Position numbers and translations under genes: made by a program | DNA from: an uncultured Paracoccaceae bacterium | Lineage (GTDB): Bacteria > Pseudomonadota > Alphaproteobacteria > Rhodobacterales > Rhodobacteraceae | Length of the DNA: 64,000 bases | Direction of reading: 5' to 3' | Assembly: GCA_947489705.1 (NCBI GenBank) | Contig: CANLEQ010000003.1 | Coordinates: forward strand, 1 to 64,000 | Shown here: positions 41,816 through 50,790 of the stretch, one piece after another | How positions within the stretch are numbered: position 1 is the stretch's first letter | Layout: every line of letters starts with the position of its first letter | The notes under the pieces: generated by a model | The model's input: the letters and a program-made list of their open reading frames with translations, nothing else | Told to the model about the DNA's origin: nothing | The model's database searches: none

Positions 41816-42671
41816 CCCTGGTGTCGGGAACCCGTACGCGAAGACGCTTGAGACGGCGCGGATCGGCATCGACGATCTCGAATTCCGGGCCCGCCGGATG
41901 CGGCACGACCTCGCCCCTGATCGGCACCCGGCCGGTCAGCAGCACGACGAGCCCGCCCAGCGTGTCGATCTCCTCGTCCTCGTCGGGATCGACGAGCCGC
42001 ATCCCGATCTCGGCCTCGAATTCCTCGAGCGGCGTCTTGGCCTGGGCGAGATAGGAGCCCCCCTTCTCGACCATCCAGAACTTGTCTTCCTCGGTATCGT
42101 GCTCGTCCTCGATCTCGCCGATGACCTGCTCGATCAGATCCTCGATCGTCACCAGACCGTCGACCCCGCCATATTCGTCGATGACGAGCGCCATGTGCAT
42201 CCGGTCCGTCTGCATCTTCTGGAGCAGCACGCCGATCGGCATCGAGGGCGGCGCATAGATCAGCGGCCGCAGCATGTCCTCCATCCGGAAGTCGGACCGT
42301 GCGCCGAACCCGTGCCGCAGCGCCAGATCCTTGAGATGCAGCATGCCGACGGGCGAATCGAGCGTGCCCTCATAGACCGGAAGCCGGGTCATGCCCGATT
42401 CCTGGAACACGTCGACCAGCGCCTCGAGCGAGATGTCGACCGGAACCGAGACGATCTCGGCCGAGGGGATCGACACGTCCTCGACCCGCATCCGGCGCAG
42501 GTTCAGAAGGCCGGGCGGCAGGCGGACCGGGGCCGAGCCGTCATCGACCGCCTCGTCGTCCTGCGGCGAGAACGCGCCGAAGATCCTGCCGAAGAATCCC
42601 TTTTCGGGACTGTCATCCTCATCGCTGCGGGGATCGGTCTGTTCCGGTCCCGGCTCGTCTACGTTGGTCAT
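41808..42671 (-). CDS. corC: CBS-domain transporter-associated protein (CorC/YbeX-type)
   Basis: A 287-residue cytosolic CBS-pair protein of the CorC/YbeX family, tied to magnesium and cobalt efflux and recently to ribosome assembly in E. coli. The two CBS motifs lie at about 60-180 (VPVDISLEALVDVFQESGMTRLPVYEG; QMQTDRMHMALVIDEYGGVDGLVTIEDLIEQVIGEIEDE in pieces), followed by a CorC/HlyC domain (about 200-280, ending LKRLRVRVPD). The start overlaps the ybeY stop (ATGA). It is the third gene of the phoH operon. Confidence 0.93.
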   Translation of the reverse strand: MTNVDEPGPEQTDPRSDEDDSPEKGFFGRIFGAFSPQDDEAVDDGSAPVRLPPGLLNLRRMRVEDVSIPSAEIVSVPVDISLEALVDVFQESGMTRLPVYEGTLDSPVGMLHLKDLALRHGFGARSDFRMEDMLRPLIYAPPSMPIGVLLQKMQTDRMHMALVIDEYGGVDGLVTIEDLIEQVIGEIEDEHDTEEDKFWMVEKGGSYLAQAKTPLEEFEAEIGMRLVDPDEDEEIDTLGGLVVLLTGRVPIRGEVVPHPAGPEFEIVDADPRRLKRLRVRVPDTRDA

Positions 42672-43207
42672 CGCACCTTTCCAGTCAAAGCAGCTTGGGG
42701 CGCATATGGATCGGGAAGACCCATCCGCGCAAGTATCTCCGTCTCGGTCGCCTCCATGAGGTCGCCGTCGCGCGGGCGTTCGTGATCGTAGCCCAGAAGA
42801 TGCAGTACCGCATGCACGACGAGATGTGTCACATGCGCGTCGAAGGGGATCCCGCCCGCGCGCGCCTCGGCCGCGCTGACGCCGTAGGCGATGGCGATGT
42901 CGCCGAGTTCAGGATCGGCCGGGTCGGGCGCGTCGGGGCGCTGACCCTCCCGCGCGGCGCCGCGCTCGGCCGAGGGCCACGACAGCACGTTGGTCGGACG
43001 CGGCTTGCCTCGGAAATCGCCATTGAGCGCCGCGATCCGGTCGTCGCCGCAGGCGAGGATCCCGACCTCCCATTCCGTGCCCAGCCCGAGATGAGCGAAG
43101 GTCTCGGCCACCGCGCGCTCGGCCAGCACCTGCAAATCCGCCTCCGACCAGCGCGTATCCTCGACCGACAGCGCCACGACGGGGACATCGGGAAAGGTGT
43201 CAGCCAT
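42668..43207 (-). CDS. ybeY: Endoribonuclease YbeY (rRNA maturation)
   Basis: A 179-residue zinc ribonuclease for 16S rRNA 3'-end maturation and ribosome quality control. The zinc site HLVVHAVLHLLGYDH (His-x3-His-x5-His) is intact; other blocks are LNGDFRGKPRPTNVLSWP and LGDIAIAYGV. ATG 43207 overlaps the phoH stop by eight bases. Longer in-frame reading would run into phoH. The member gene order phoH-ybeY-corC-lnt is the standard operon. Confidence 0.95.
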   Translation of the reverse strand: MADTFPDVPVVALSVEDTRWSEADLQVLAERAVAETFAHLGLGTEWEVGILACGDDRIAALNGDFRGKPRPTNVLSWPSAERGAAREGQRPDAPDPADPELGDIAIAYGVSAAEARAGGIPFDAHVTHLVVHAVLHLLGYDHERPRDGDLMEATETEILARMGLPDPYAPQAALTGKVR

Positions 43208-44222
43208 CGGCCTCGTAGGCCTCGATGATCCGGGCGACCAGCGGGTGCCGCACCACGTCGCGGCTGGTGAAGTAGTTGAAGCTGATCTTCGGGATTCCCT
43301 TGAGCAGGCGCTCGGCATCGGCGAGGCCGCTGACCTGTCCGCGCGGCAGGTCGATCTGCGTCCGGTCGCCGGTGATGACCATGCGCGATCCCTCGCCCAG
43401 CCGCGTGAGGAACATTTTCATCTGCATGCCGGTGGCGTTCTGCGCCTCGTCGAGTACCACGAAGGCATTGCTGAGCGTGCGTCCGCGCATGAAGGCGAGC
43501 GGCGCGATCTCGATCCGCTTCTCCTCCATCAGGCGGGCGAGCATCTTGCCCGGCATGAAATCGTTCAGCGCGTCGTAGAGCGGCTGCATGTAGGGATCGA
43601 CCTTGTCCTTCATGTCGCCGGGCAGGAAGCCCAGCCGCTCGCCCGCCTCGACGGCGGGCCGGCTGAGGATGATGCGGTCCACCTGGCCGTTGATGAACAT
43701 GTTGATGCCCACGGCGACCGCCAGATAGGTCTTGCCGGTGCCCGCCGGCCCGATCCCGAAGGCGAGCTCGTGCGCGAAGAGCGCGCGGGCATAGGCCTTC
43801 TGCGCCTCGGTACGCGGCTCGACCAGCTTCTTGCGGGTCTTGATCTCGACATTGCCGGACTGGAACATTTCCATCTGGTCGCCGTCGCGGGGATTGTCCT
43901 CCTCGACCGCGGCGCCCATGCGCAGGGCGCTGTCGATATCGCCGTGCGCGACCGGCTTGCCGGCCTCGAGCCGCTGGTAGAGGCCCTGAAGCACCTCCGC
44001 CCCGCGCGCGGCGGAGGCCCCCTCGCCCATCACGACGAGCTGGTTGCCGCGGCGCACGATCTGCACCTCCAGCGCCTGCTCGATCATCGCGAGGTTGGCG
44101 TCGAACTGACCGCAAAGATCGATCAGCAACCGGTTGTCGGGGAATTCCAATCGGGTCTCGGACGGGCGTTCGGCCAGGCTCACATCGTCGGGCGTGGTGG
44201 CAGGACTGGGTGTAAGGGCCAA
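43200..44222 (-). CDS. phoH: PhoH-family ATPase
   Basis: A 340-residue PhoH-like (PhoL-type) nucleotide hydrolase, a putative RNA helicase-type ATPase acting with YbeY. The P-loop is GPAGTGKT; the Walker B is VVLDEAQNAT; the ending is ISFNYFTSRDVVRHPLVARII. The N-terminal KH-like region carries FDANLAMIEQALEVQIVRRGNQLVVMG in pieces. No ATG lies in a suitable place: the start TTG 44222 follows CGGAGG at five bases, whereas the sequence upstream lacks a ribosome-binding site. It heads the operon. Confidence 0.93.
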   Translation of the reverse strand: MALTPSPATTPDDVSLAERPSETRLEFPDNRLLIDLCGQFDANLAMIEQALEVQIVRRGNQLVVMGEGASAARGAEVLQGLYQRLEAGKPVAHGDIDSALRMGAAVEEDNPRDGDQMEMFQSGNVEIKTRKKLVEPRTEAQKAYARALFAHELAFGIGPAGTGKTYLAVAVGINMFINGQVDRIILSRPAVEAGERLGFLPGDMKDKVDPYMQPLYDALNDFMPGKMLARLMEEKRIEIAPLAFMRGRTLSNAFVVLDEAQNATGMQMKMFLTRLGEGSRMVITGDRTQIDLPRGQVSGLADAERLLKGIPKISFNYFTSRDVVRHPLVARIIEAYEADG

Positions 44223-44354
44223 ACGAAACCTCCGTTCATGGCGGACCGTAAGATATGGTGGGGGCTTTGGCGGTCTCGTGCAAGAGCCGCCGGACAAGTC
44301 GTTCGGCCCTGCGCGCGCGAACGCCCGAAAAAGCGGCGCAGCGGTGGCGATCCC

Positions 44355-45662
44355 CTAGACCAGTTCGGCCGCCAGGGAATTGGCCGCGCTCCCGGTGATC
44401 CGCACGCGCCGCAGGTCGCCCGCCACCAGGTCCGACGATTCGACGAAGACGGAATGAAGGTGATCGGACTTTCCGACCATCTGTCCCGCCGCCCGTCCCG
44501 GCCGCTCGAAAAGCACGCCCACCTCGCGGCCGACCATGCGATCCTGAACCGCGCGCTGCTGCCGCTTCAGCAGGGCCTGCAACCGCTGCAGACGGTCGTC
44601 CTTGGTGGCCTCGTCGACATGCGCGCGCTCGGCGGCCGGCGTGCCGGGACGCGGGCTGTACTTGAAGCTGTAGCACTGGCCGTATTCGACCGCCTCGACC
44701 AGATCCATCGTCGCCTGGAAATCCGCCTCGGTCTCGCCGGGAAAGCCCACGATGAAATCGCCCGACAGCAGGATATCCGGCCGCGCCGCACGGATCCGCT
44801 CGATCAGCCGCAGATAGCTTTCCGCGCTGTGCTTGCGGTTCATCGCCTTCAGCACGCCGTCGCTGCCCGATTGCACCGGCAGGTGCAGATACGGCATCAG
44901 CTTGTCCACTTCGCCATGCGCCGCGATCAGCGCGTCGTCCATGTCGTTGGGATGCGAGGTGGTAAAGCGGATCCGCTCCAGCCCGTCGATCGTCGCCAAC
45001 TCGCGAATGATCCCCGCAAGGCCGCCCTCGTGCCCGTGATAGGCGTTGACGTTCTGGCCCAGAAGGGTGATCTCGCGCACCCCGCGCTCCACCAGGTCGC
45101 GCGCCTCGGACATCACGCGCGCGGCGGGGCGGCTGACCTCTGCGCCGCGGGTATAGGGCACCACGCAGAACGCGCAGAACTTGTCGCAGCCTTCCTGCAC
45201 CGTCAGGAAGGCGGCCGGCGCGCGGCGGGCCTTGGGACGTGCGGTCAGGTGGTCGAACTTGTCCTCCTCGGGGAAATCCGTATCCAGCGCCTTCTGCCCC
45301 GCCCGCGCCCGCGCCTCGAGCTGCGGCAGCCGGTGATAGCTCTGCGGTCCCACGACCAGATCGACCAGCGGCTGGCGGCGCATGATCTCCTCGCCCTCGG
45401 CTTGCGCGACGCAACCCGCGACGCCGATCCTGAGCTCGGGATTGGCGTCCTTGAGCTCGCGAAACCGCCCGAGCTCGGAATAGACCTTTTCGGCGGCCTT
45501 CTCGCGGATGTGACAGGTATTGAGCAGAATCATGTCCGCGCCCTCGGCACTGTCGGTCTGGACATAGCCCTGCCCGCCCAGCGCCTCGGCCATGCGCTCG
45601 CTGTCGTAGACGTTCATCTGGCAACCATAGGTCTTGATGAAAAGCTTGCGCGTCTGGGACAT
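44355..45662 (-). CDS. miaB: tRNA-2-methylthio-N6-dimethylallyladenosine synthase
   Basis: A 435-residue radical SAM methylthiotransferase that modifies A37 in tRNAs reading U-starting codons. The auxiliary cluster cysteines are Cys14, Cys50 and Cys84; the radical SAM cluster is Cys159-x3-Cys163-x2-Cys166 in [14 protein letters not shown] domain closes the protein (about 370-432). The start [14 protein letters not shown] is canonical. The gene lies 132 bases upstream of phoH on the same strand, the usual order miaB-phoH-ybeY, and diverges from a methyltransferase-like gene. Confidence 0.96.
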   Translation of the reverse strand: MSQTRKLFIKTYGCQMNVYDSERMAEALGGQGYVQTDSAEGADMILLNTCHIREKAAEKVYSELGRFRELKDANPELRIGVAGCVAQAEGEEIMRRQPLVDLVVGPQSYHRLPQLEARARAGQKALDTDFPEEDKFDHLTARPKARRAPAAFLTVQEGCDKFCAFCVVPYTRGAEVSRPAARVMSEARDLVERGVREITLLGQNVNAYHGHEGGLAGIIRELATIDGLERIRFTTSHPNDMDDALIAAHGEVDKLMPYLHLPVQSGSDGVLKAMNRKHSAESYLRLIERIRAARPDILLSGDFIVGFPGETEADFQATMDLVEAVEYGQCYSFKYSPRPGTPAAERAHVDEATKDDRLQRLQALLKRQQRAVQDRMVGREVGVLFERPGRAAGQMVGKSDHLHSVFVESSDLVAGDLRRVRITGSAANSLAAELV

Positions 45663-45758
45663 GGGGGCAATCTTTCGGGTGGGTTGGGGATCGCGGCGGT
45701 GCATACGCGATAACCGCCCCTCCCGCAACGCCACTGGCCTCGCGACGCGGCGCGGGAT

Positions 45759-46448
45759 ATGCGGTCTTTCATGCTGCCCTGGATTGCCATCGCCGAGACG
45801 ACCACCCCCGACGGAGAGGTCCTGCGCCTCTTTCGCCGCGGCACGGAATACTCGATCCGCCTCGCCGGCGGCAACGAGCTGATGAGCTCGCGCGTCAGCG
45901 GCTCGGAGGCGGCGCTGGCCACCCTGACCGCCGCAGCACTCGGTGGACGGGACGCGCCCCGCCTGCTGATCGGCGGGCTCGGGCTGGGGTTCACCCTGCG
46001 CGCCGCGCAATCCGCCTTCGGCCCCGAGGCGCGGATCGAGGTGGCCGAGATCGTGCCCGACCTCGTCGACTGGGCCGCGGGGCATCTCGCGCCGGTGTTC
46101 GGCGATTGCCTCGCGGATATGCGGGTGGAGGTCTCGATCCGCGACGTCGCCGCGATCATCGCGGAGGCCGACAGAGCCTACGACGCGATCCTGCTCGACG
46201 TGGATAACGGCCCCGACGGGCTGACGCGGGCCGGCAACAACGCGCTCTACGGCGCGGGCGGCCTCGGCCTCGCGGGCCGGGCGTTGCGGCCGGGCGGCAT
46301 TCTCGCGATCTGGTCCGCCCATCCCGACGCGGCCTTCGAACGCCGCCTGCGCGCGGCGGGCTTTGCCGTCCGCCGCGAGACGGTGCGCGCGGGCGGCGGC
46401 AAACGCGGTCCGCGGCACACGATATGGCTCGCGCGACGCGACGGTTGA
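45759..46448 (+). CDS. Spermidine synthase-like methyltransferase-fold protein
   Basis: A 229-residue SAM-fold protein similar to short spermidine-synthase-like proteins. The nucleotide-binding loop is [14 protein letters not shown] (71-84), then [14 protein letters not shown] and [13 protein letters not shown] (about 145-157), where true spermidine synthases place active-site Asp residues. It lacks the N-terminal beta-hairpin domain of full-length enzymes (about 290 residues), so substrate is uncertain. MRSF at 45759 or the ATG at 45771 (MLPWIAIA) could be the start. It diverges from miaB and precedes the regulator gene by 60 bases with its operator. Confidence 0.82.
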   Translation: MRSFMLPWIAIAETTTPDGEVLRLFRRGTEYSIRLAGGNELMSSRVSGSEAALATLTAAALGGRDAPRLLIGGLGLGFTLRAAQSAFGPEARIEVAEIVPDLVDWAAGHLAPVFGDCLADMRVEVSIRDVAAIIAEADRAYDAILLDVDNGPDGLTRAGNNALYGAGGLGLAGRALRPGGILAIWSAHPDAAFERRLRAAGFAVRRETVRAGGGKRGPRHTIWLARRDG

Positions 46449-46467
46449 GCCTCGCCAAGACGGCTTT

Positions 46468-46488
46468 TTGCCGGTAAATTACCGGCAA
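46468..46488. promoter_or_regulatory. Perfect 21-base palindrome before the MarR-type gene
   Basis: TTGCCGGTAA and TTACCGGCAA flank a central A, a perfect inverted repeat ending 20 bases before the ATG at 46509. Its position, length and pseudo-dyad suit a MarR-family dimer, so it is probably the autoregulatory operator and covers the promoter. No other copy was noticed in the window. Confidence 0.7.
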
Positions 46489-46508
46489 TTCGCCTCGGAG
46501 GAGCCGCC

Positions 46509-47024
46509 ATGACCACCCCTGATCCCCACCGCATCGTCTCGTCCCACCATCTGGCCGACGGTCCCTGCTGGGAGATGTCGGAGCTGGAATACGGTCTGAT
46601 CGTCGCGCACAACGCCTTCTATCGCTGGATCACGAAATGCATGGCCGCCGCCGGGATGGGCGAGTTGTCGCCGCTGGAGGTTCTGGTCCTGCACAACGCC
46701 AACCACCGCGAGCGCGCGAAACGCATCGGCGACATCTGCTTTCTTCTGAATATCGAGGACACCCATACCGTCACCTATGCGCTGCGCAAGCTGGTGCGGA
46801 TGGAGCTGCTCTCGGGCGAGAAGCGCGGCAAGGAGGTCTTCTACACCACCACGCAGCAGGGCCGCGACATGTGCGAGCGGTACCGCACGCTGCGCCAGCA
46901 ATGCCTGCTCCAGGGATTGCCGCAGACCGGGATGGAGGGCGACGCCCTGCGCGAGGCCGCGGCTCTCCTCAGGGGCCTTTCGGGGCAATACGATCAGGCG
47001 AGCCGCGCGGCGACGTCGATCTGA
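46509..47024 (+). CDS. MarR-type winged-helix transcriptional regulator
   Basis: A 171-residue winged-helix regulator of MarR type. The core is ELSPLEVLVLHNANHRERAKRIGDICFLLNIEDTHTVTYALRKLVRMELL in successive pieces (about 54-100), followed by the wing SGEKRGKEVFYTTTQQGRDM. Helices at both ends would form the dimer. GGAGGAG precedes the ATG. Its gene converges on the TRAP transporter operon (17 bases between stops). A perfect palindrome upstream indicates self-control. Its effector may be a TRAP or 5-oxoproline substrate; that is guesswork from position. Confidence 0.82.
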   Translation: MTTPDPHRIVSSHHLADGPCWEMSELEYGLIVAHNAFYRWITKCMAAAGMGELSPLEVLVLHNANHRERAKRIGDICFLLNIEDTHTVTYALRKLVRMELLSGEKRGKEVFYTTTQQGRDMCERYRTLRQQCLLQGLPQTGMEGDALREAAALLRGLSGQYDQASRAATSI

Positions 47025-47040
47025 CGCCGGATCGCCGGGC

Positions 47041-48342
47041 TCAGTTGCCCATCGCGCCCGGCAGGAACGTGACGATCGACGGAAAGAGCGTGATCAGCAC
47101 CGCCCCCAGCACCAGCAGCAGGAAGAACGGCAGAGCCGCGCGCGCCACCCGCAGGATGTCGATCCCCGTCAGCCCCTGGATGACGAAGAGGTTGAAGCCC
47201 ACCGGCGGCGTGATCTGGCTCATCTCGACGACGAGGACGAGGTAGATCCCGAACCAGAGCCGGTCGATTCCCGCGGCCTCCACCATGGGCAGGATGATCG
47301 AGGTGGTCAGCACCACGATCGAGATCCCGTCGAGAAAGCATCCCAGCACCACGAAGAACACGGTCAGCACCGCCAGCAGCGCATAGGGTGACAGATCGAA
47401 CGTCCCGATCCAGGCGGCGAGGTTGCGCGGGATGCCGGTGAACCCCATCGAGATCGACAGGAACGCCGCCCCGAGCAGGATGAACGCGATCATGCACGAG
47501 GTGCGCGTGGCCCCCATCAGGGCCGACCGGAACTCCGACCAGCCGAACGACGAGGTGAGCGAGGCGAGGACCAGCGACAGGAACACGCCCACCGCGGCCG
47601 CATCGGTGGGCGAGGCGATCCCGGTATAGATCGACCCGATCACGCCCGCGATCAGCGCGATCACCGGAAGCAGGCGGCGCGACGCCATGAGCTTTTCGCG
47701 GATCGAGAAATCCCGCAGCTCCGACGGGATCAGGTCGGGATCGAGCAGCGCGCGCACCACGACGTATCCCGAGAAGAGCGCCACCAGCAGGATCCCCGGC
47801 AGGATTCCCGCCACGAAAAGCCGCGCGATGCTCTGCTCGGTCGCCACGCCATAGACGATCAGGATGATCGACGGCGGGATCAGCAGCCCCAGCGTCGCCG
47901 AGCCCGCCAGAGTGCCGAGGATCAGGCTCATCGGATAGCCGCGGCCCTTGAGCTCGGGCACCGACATCTTGCCGATCGTCGCCGCCGTTGCCGCCGACGA
48001 GCCCGAGACCGCCGCGAAGATCGCGCAGCCGAGGATGTTGACGTGCAGCAGCCGCCCCGGCGCGCGCCCGAGCCACGGCGCCAGTCCCGAGAACATGTCC
48101 TCGCTCATCCGCGAGCGCAGCAGGATCTCGCCCATCAGGATGAAGAGCGGTAGTGCGGCCAGCGGCCAGGAATGCGAATGCCCCCACAGGGTCGTGGCCA
48201 GAACCAGCCCCTCGGGCGCGTTGGTGAAGAACGCCATCGCGACGAAGGCCATCACCATCAGCGACAGCGCGACCCAGAGCCCCATGGCGAGGAGTGCGAT
48301 CAGCAGGCCGAAGAGGATCGCGAAGGTGGCGGGATCGGACAT
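47041..48342 (-). CDS. dctM: TRAP transporter large permease (DctM type)
   Basis: A 433-residue TRAP transporter large membrane subunit with about 12 membrane helices, typical blocks LFILMGEILLRSRMSEDMFSGLAPWLGR, GSSAATAATIGKMSVPELKGRGYP and IPPSIILIVYG in short units. It takes up an organic acid with Na+ using energy of the ion gradient, with DctQ and the DctP binding protein. It starts one base after the dctQ stop. The operon is dctP-dctQ-dctM on the minus strand and diverges from pxpBCA, so the substrate is probably 5-oxoproline or a related acid. Confidence 0.95.
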   Translation of the reverse strand: MSDPATFAILFGLLIALLAMGLWVALSLMVMAFVAMAFFTNAPEGLVLATTLWGHSHSWPLAALPLFILMGEILLRSRMSEDMFSGLAPWLGRAPGRLLHVNILGCAIFAAVSGSSAATAATIGKMSVPELKGRGYPMSLILGTLAGSATLGLLIPPSIILIVYGVATEQSIARLFVAGILPGILLVALFSGYVVVRALLDPDLIPSELRDFSIREKLMASRRLLPVIALIAGVIGSIYTGIASPTDAAAVGVFLSLVLASLTSSFGWSEFRSALMGATRTSCMIAFILLGAAFLSISMGFTGIPRNLAAWIGTFDLSPYALLAVLTVFFVVLGCFLDGISIVVLTTSIILPMVEAAGIDRLWFGIYLVLVVEMSQITPPVGFNLFVIQGLTGIDILRVARAALPFFLLLVLGAVLITLFPSIVTFLPGAMGN

Positions 48343-48343
48343 G

Positions 48344-48868
48344 TCAGGCCTCCCCCTCGTCGATCAGGACCGGGCGCCCGCTCCGCAAGGCGGTCAGCGC
48401 CGTGTCGATCATCGCCACACAGAGAAGCCCCAGCCCCGCCACCATCGGGATCTGCGGAATCCAGAGCGGGATCGCGATGATGCCGGTCGAACGGTCGCCG
48501 TAATGCCAGCTTTCGCCGACCAGGTTCGCGGTCCACCACGTCGCGATGCCGACCATCCCGGCCCCGATGACCAGCACCAGGATCTCGGACATCCACATCA
48601 GCCGTGGCGGCAATTTGCGCACCACGAGGTTCACACGGATATGCACGCCGTGCCGCAGGGTCGAGGCCGCCGCGAGGAAGGTCGATGCGGCAAGCGCGAA
48701 GCCCGCGAAATCGGCATAGGACGGGATCGTCCAGTTGAGATCCGTCCCGCCCAGCCGCGACGCGATGTTGAGCGCCACCTGCGCCGTCACCACCACGCAT
48801 ATGCCGAGGATCGAGAGCGCGGCGAGCCAGCCGGCGCCGTGATAGAGTCCGTCGAGTATCCGCCGCAT
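48344..48868 (-). CDS. dctQ: TRAP transporter small permease (DctQ type)
   Basis: A 174-residue small membrane subunit with four helices at about 14-36, 50-70, 90-112 and 135-158. WTIPSYADFAGFALAASTFLAA and LRHGVHIRVNLVV are family features. ATG 48868 is chosen; a GTG at 48898 lies inside the hairpin between dctP and dctQ and is less likely. It bridges the binding protein and the large permease. Its ribosome-binding site, GGGAC, is weak, in keeping with lower expression than dctP. Confidence 0.9.
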   Translation of the reverse strand: MRRILDGLYHGAGWLAALSILGICVVVTAQVALNIASRLGGTDLNWTIPSYADFAGFALAASTFLAAASTLRHGVHIRVNLVVRKLPPRLMWMSEILVLVIGAGMVGIATWWTANLVGESWHYGDRSTGIIAIPLWIPQIPMVAGLGLLCVAMIDTALTALRSGRPVLIDEGEA

Positions 48869-48895
48869 GTCCCGTACCCCCGCCTTGTCGCAAGA

Positions 48896-48921
48896 CACCC
48901 CGGGAACGGGTCCCCGGGGTG
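48896..48921 (-). terminator. Hairpin between dctP and dctQ
   Basis: CACCCCGGG and CCCGGGGTG form a nine-base-pair stem with an eight-base loop between the binding-protein and permease genes. It may partly terminate or stabilise the dctP message, a common way to make more binding protein than permease. The T-run after it is poor. Confidence 0.55.
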
Positions 48922-48946
48922 CTTTCTGCTGCGTCTTGCGGACCCG

Positions 48947-49924
48947 TCAGGATCCGGCGTCGCGATAGGCGTCGAGGATCTCCTTGGCCTCGTCGCTCGC
49001 CGTCTCGTTCCAGGTCTCGAGCATCCGGTCGCCCAGTTCCTGAAGACCGCTGACGAGCTCATCGCTCGGCTCGTAGACGGTGATGCCGTTATCGGCGAGC
49101 TCCTGCGTCTTGGCCTCGGCCTCCTCCATCGACATCTCCCAGCCGCGCGTCTCGGCGGCCTCGGCGGCGTCGAGCACGGCCTGCTGCTGGTCTTCGGGCA
49201 GGCGGTCGAAGGCGCGCTGGTTCACCACGACGAGGTTCTTCGGCACCCAGGCGTTGATCGGCGAGTAATGCGTCAGGAAATCCCACGCCTTGGAATCGGC
49301 GCCGGTCGAGGGCGAGGTGATCATCGCCTCGACCTGGCCGGTGCTGAAGGCTTGCGGGATGTCGGGCGCCTCGACCTGAACCGGGGCCGCGCCGGCAAGC
49401 TGCGCGAATTCCTCGAGCTGGGCGTTGTAGGCCCGGAACCGCAGGCCGTTGAGGTCGTCTACCGTCTCGATCTCGCCGTTGGTATAGAGGCCTTGCGCCG
49501 GCCACGCGACGGAAAAGAGCGGCATCAGTCCCTCTTCGGCCAGAAGCTCGGTGATGACCGGCTCCTGCGCTTCCCAGAGCCGGCGCGCCTCCTCGTAGGA
49601 AGTCGCGACGAAGGGCTGCGAATCGAGGCCGTAGGCGGCATCCTCGTTCGACAGCCGCGACAGGAAGAACTCGCCGATCGGCACCTGCATCGACCGGACG
49701 GCGCCCTTGATCTCCTCATGCGGAAACAGCGAGCCGGCCGAATGGATCGTGAATTCCAGACCGCCATCGGTCGCCGCGCTGACGTCTTCGGCAAATTGCT
49801 GGATGTTCTGCGTATGGAAGATACCGTCGCCATAGGGCGTCGGGAAATCCCATGTATCGGCCGCGAGAGGCGATGCGGCCAGGGTCAGGCCGGCGGCGAA
49901 CAGGGCGCTCGGGGTGGGAATCAT
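48947..49924 (-). CDS. dctP: TRAP transporter substrate-binding protein (DctP type)
   Basis: A 325-residue periplasmic binding protein. Residues 1-22 form a signal peptide (PSALFAAGLTLAASPLAA). The mature part shows the DctP fold: FHTQNIQQFAEDVSAATDG, FRAYNAQLEEFAQLAGAAPV with the Arg that pairs the carboxylate (GLRFRAYN), and AMITSPSTGADSKAWDFLTHY. AGGAGAG lies before ATG 49924. It leads the dctPQM operon and is transcribed away from pxpBCA, hence probably binds 5-oxoproline or a similar organic acid. The exact ligand cannot be deduced. Confidence 0.93.
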   Translation of the reverse strand: MIPTPSALFAAGLTLAASPLAADTWDFPTPYGDGIFHTQNIQQFAEDVSAATDGGLEFTIHSAGSLFPHEEIKGAVRSMQVPIGEFFLSRLSNEDAAYGLDSQPFVATSYEEARRLWEAQEPVITELLAEEGLMPLFSVAWPAQGLYTNGEIETVDDLNGLRFRAYNAQLEEFAQLAGAAPVQVEAPDIPQAFSTGQVEAMITSPSTGADSKAWDFLTHYSPINAWVPKNLVVVNQRAFDRLPEDQQQAVLDAAEAAETRGWEMSMEEAEAKTQELADNGITVYEPSDELVSGLQELGDRMLETWNETASDEAKEILDAYRDAGS

Positions 49925-49966
49925 GTACTCTCTCCTGTCGATCATGTCGTTTTCTGTTCTTGCGCA

Positions 49967-49998
49967 CCACGTTGACAATTTATCGCTTTTTTGTCAAC
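49967..49998. promoter_or_regulatory. Inverted repeat in the dctP/pxpB divergent promoter region
   Basis: ACGTTGACAA and TTGTCAACGT are perfect inverted ten-base arms with a 12-base AT-rich spacer, so the arm centres lie 22 bases apart, two helical turns. They sit between the divergent dctP and pxpB starts and include TTGACA-like hexamers facing both ways. They differ from the palindrome ahead of the nearby MarR-type gene, so a different regulator is implied, such as a GntR-type or LysR-type protein encoded outside the window. Confidence 0.6.
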
Positions 49999-50031
49999 GT
50001 TAAGCATTGATCCCGAAAGTCGCCCGATCCC

Positions 50032-50790
50032 ATGCCGCTGCCCGATGCCGTTCTCGCCCGCCCCGATCCGCCACGGCTCACGCCGCTGGGGCTCGACGGC
50101 ATGCTGGTCACGTTCTCGGACGCGATGAGCGACGCCGCCAATCGCGCGGCGCTGGCCTTTCGCGCCGAGATCGACGCGCAGGGCTGGGACGGCGTGCGCG
50201 AGACGGCGACCTCGCTCTGTTCCGCCTTCGTGATGTTCGACCCCATCCGCCTTCCTCCGGCAAAGCTGCAGGCACGGCTCGGCGAGATGCTCGACGATCG
50301 CAACTGGCTTGCCGCCGATCTGCCGGCCGATCGCACGCTCTGGACCATCCCCGCCTCGTTCGAGGGCGATCACGCCCCGCAGCTGGCAGATGCGGCGGAA
50401 CTCGCGGGCCTCAGCATCGAGCGGGCGGTGTGCGAGATCTGTGCGCGACCTCTGAGGGCGCTCGCCCTCGGTTACGCCCCCGGGCAGGCCTATCTCGGCG
50501 CGCTTCCCGAGCATTGGGACCTCGCGCGGCAGCGCGACCTGACGCCGACGGTGCCCGAAGGCGCGGTCGTGACGGCCGTGCGGCAGGTGATCGTCTTCGC
50601 CACGTCGGGACCGACCGGATGGCGACAGATCGGCATGACCCGCTTCAAGGGGTTCCGCCCCGACGATCCCGACCGGCCCATCGCCCTCGCCCCAGGCGAC
50701 GAGGTGCAGCTGCGCGCCGTCTCGCGCGACGAGCTGGACCGGCTGGCCGCGGACCCGCTCGCCGGCGCCACGTCCGAGGCCATCCGATGA
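50032..50790 (+). CDS. pxpB: 5-Oxoprolinase subunit B (KipI-like)
   Basis: A 252-residue protein of the KipI/allophanate hydrolase subunit 1 family, subunit B of ATP-dependent bacterial 5-oxoprolinase, which opens pyroglutamate to glutamate. The carboxyltransferase-type fold shows FEGDHAPQLADAAELAGLS, ALGYAPGQAYLGALPEHW and TRFKGFRPDDPDRP. The start is the first ATG after the divergent control region. It overlaps pxpC by four bases. With pxpC and pxpA it makes a complete set; the gene order B-C-A is a usual one. Confidence 0.92.
   Translation: MPLPDAVLARPDPPRLTPLGLDGMLVTFSDAMSDAANRAALAFRAEIDAQGWDGVRETATSLCSAFVMFDPIRLPPAKLQARLGEMLDDRNWLAADLPADRTLWTIPASFEGDHAPQLADAAELAGLSIERAVCEICARPLRALALGYAPGQAYLGALPEHWDLARQRDLTPTVPEGAVVTAVRQVIVFATSGPTGWRQIGMTRFKGFRPDDPDRPIALAPGDEVQLRAVSRDELDRLAADPLAGATSEAIR

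Noticed and set aside
43197-45713. 838-codon plus-strand open frame opposite phoH and miaB
   Set aside because: Also an antisense shadow; the minus-strand genes have complete catalytic motifs and the plus-strand product has none.
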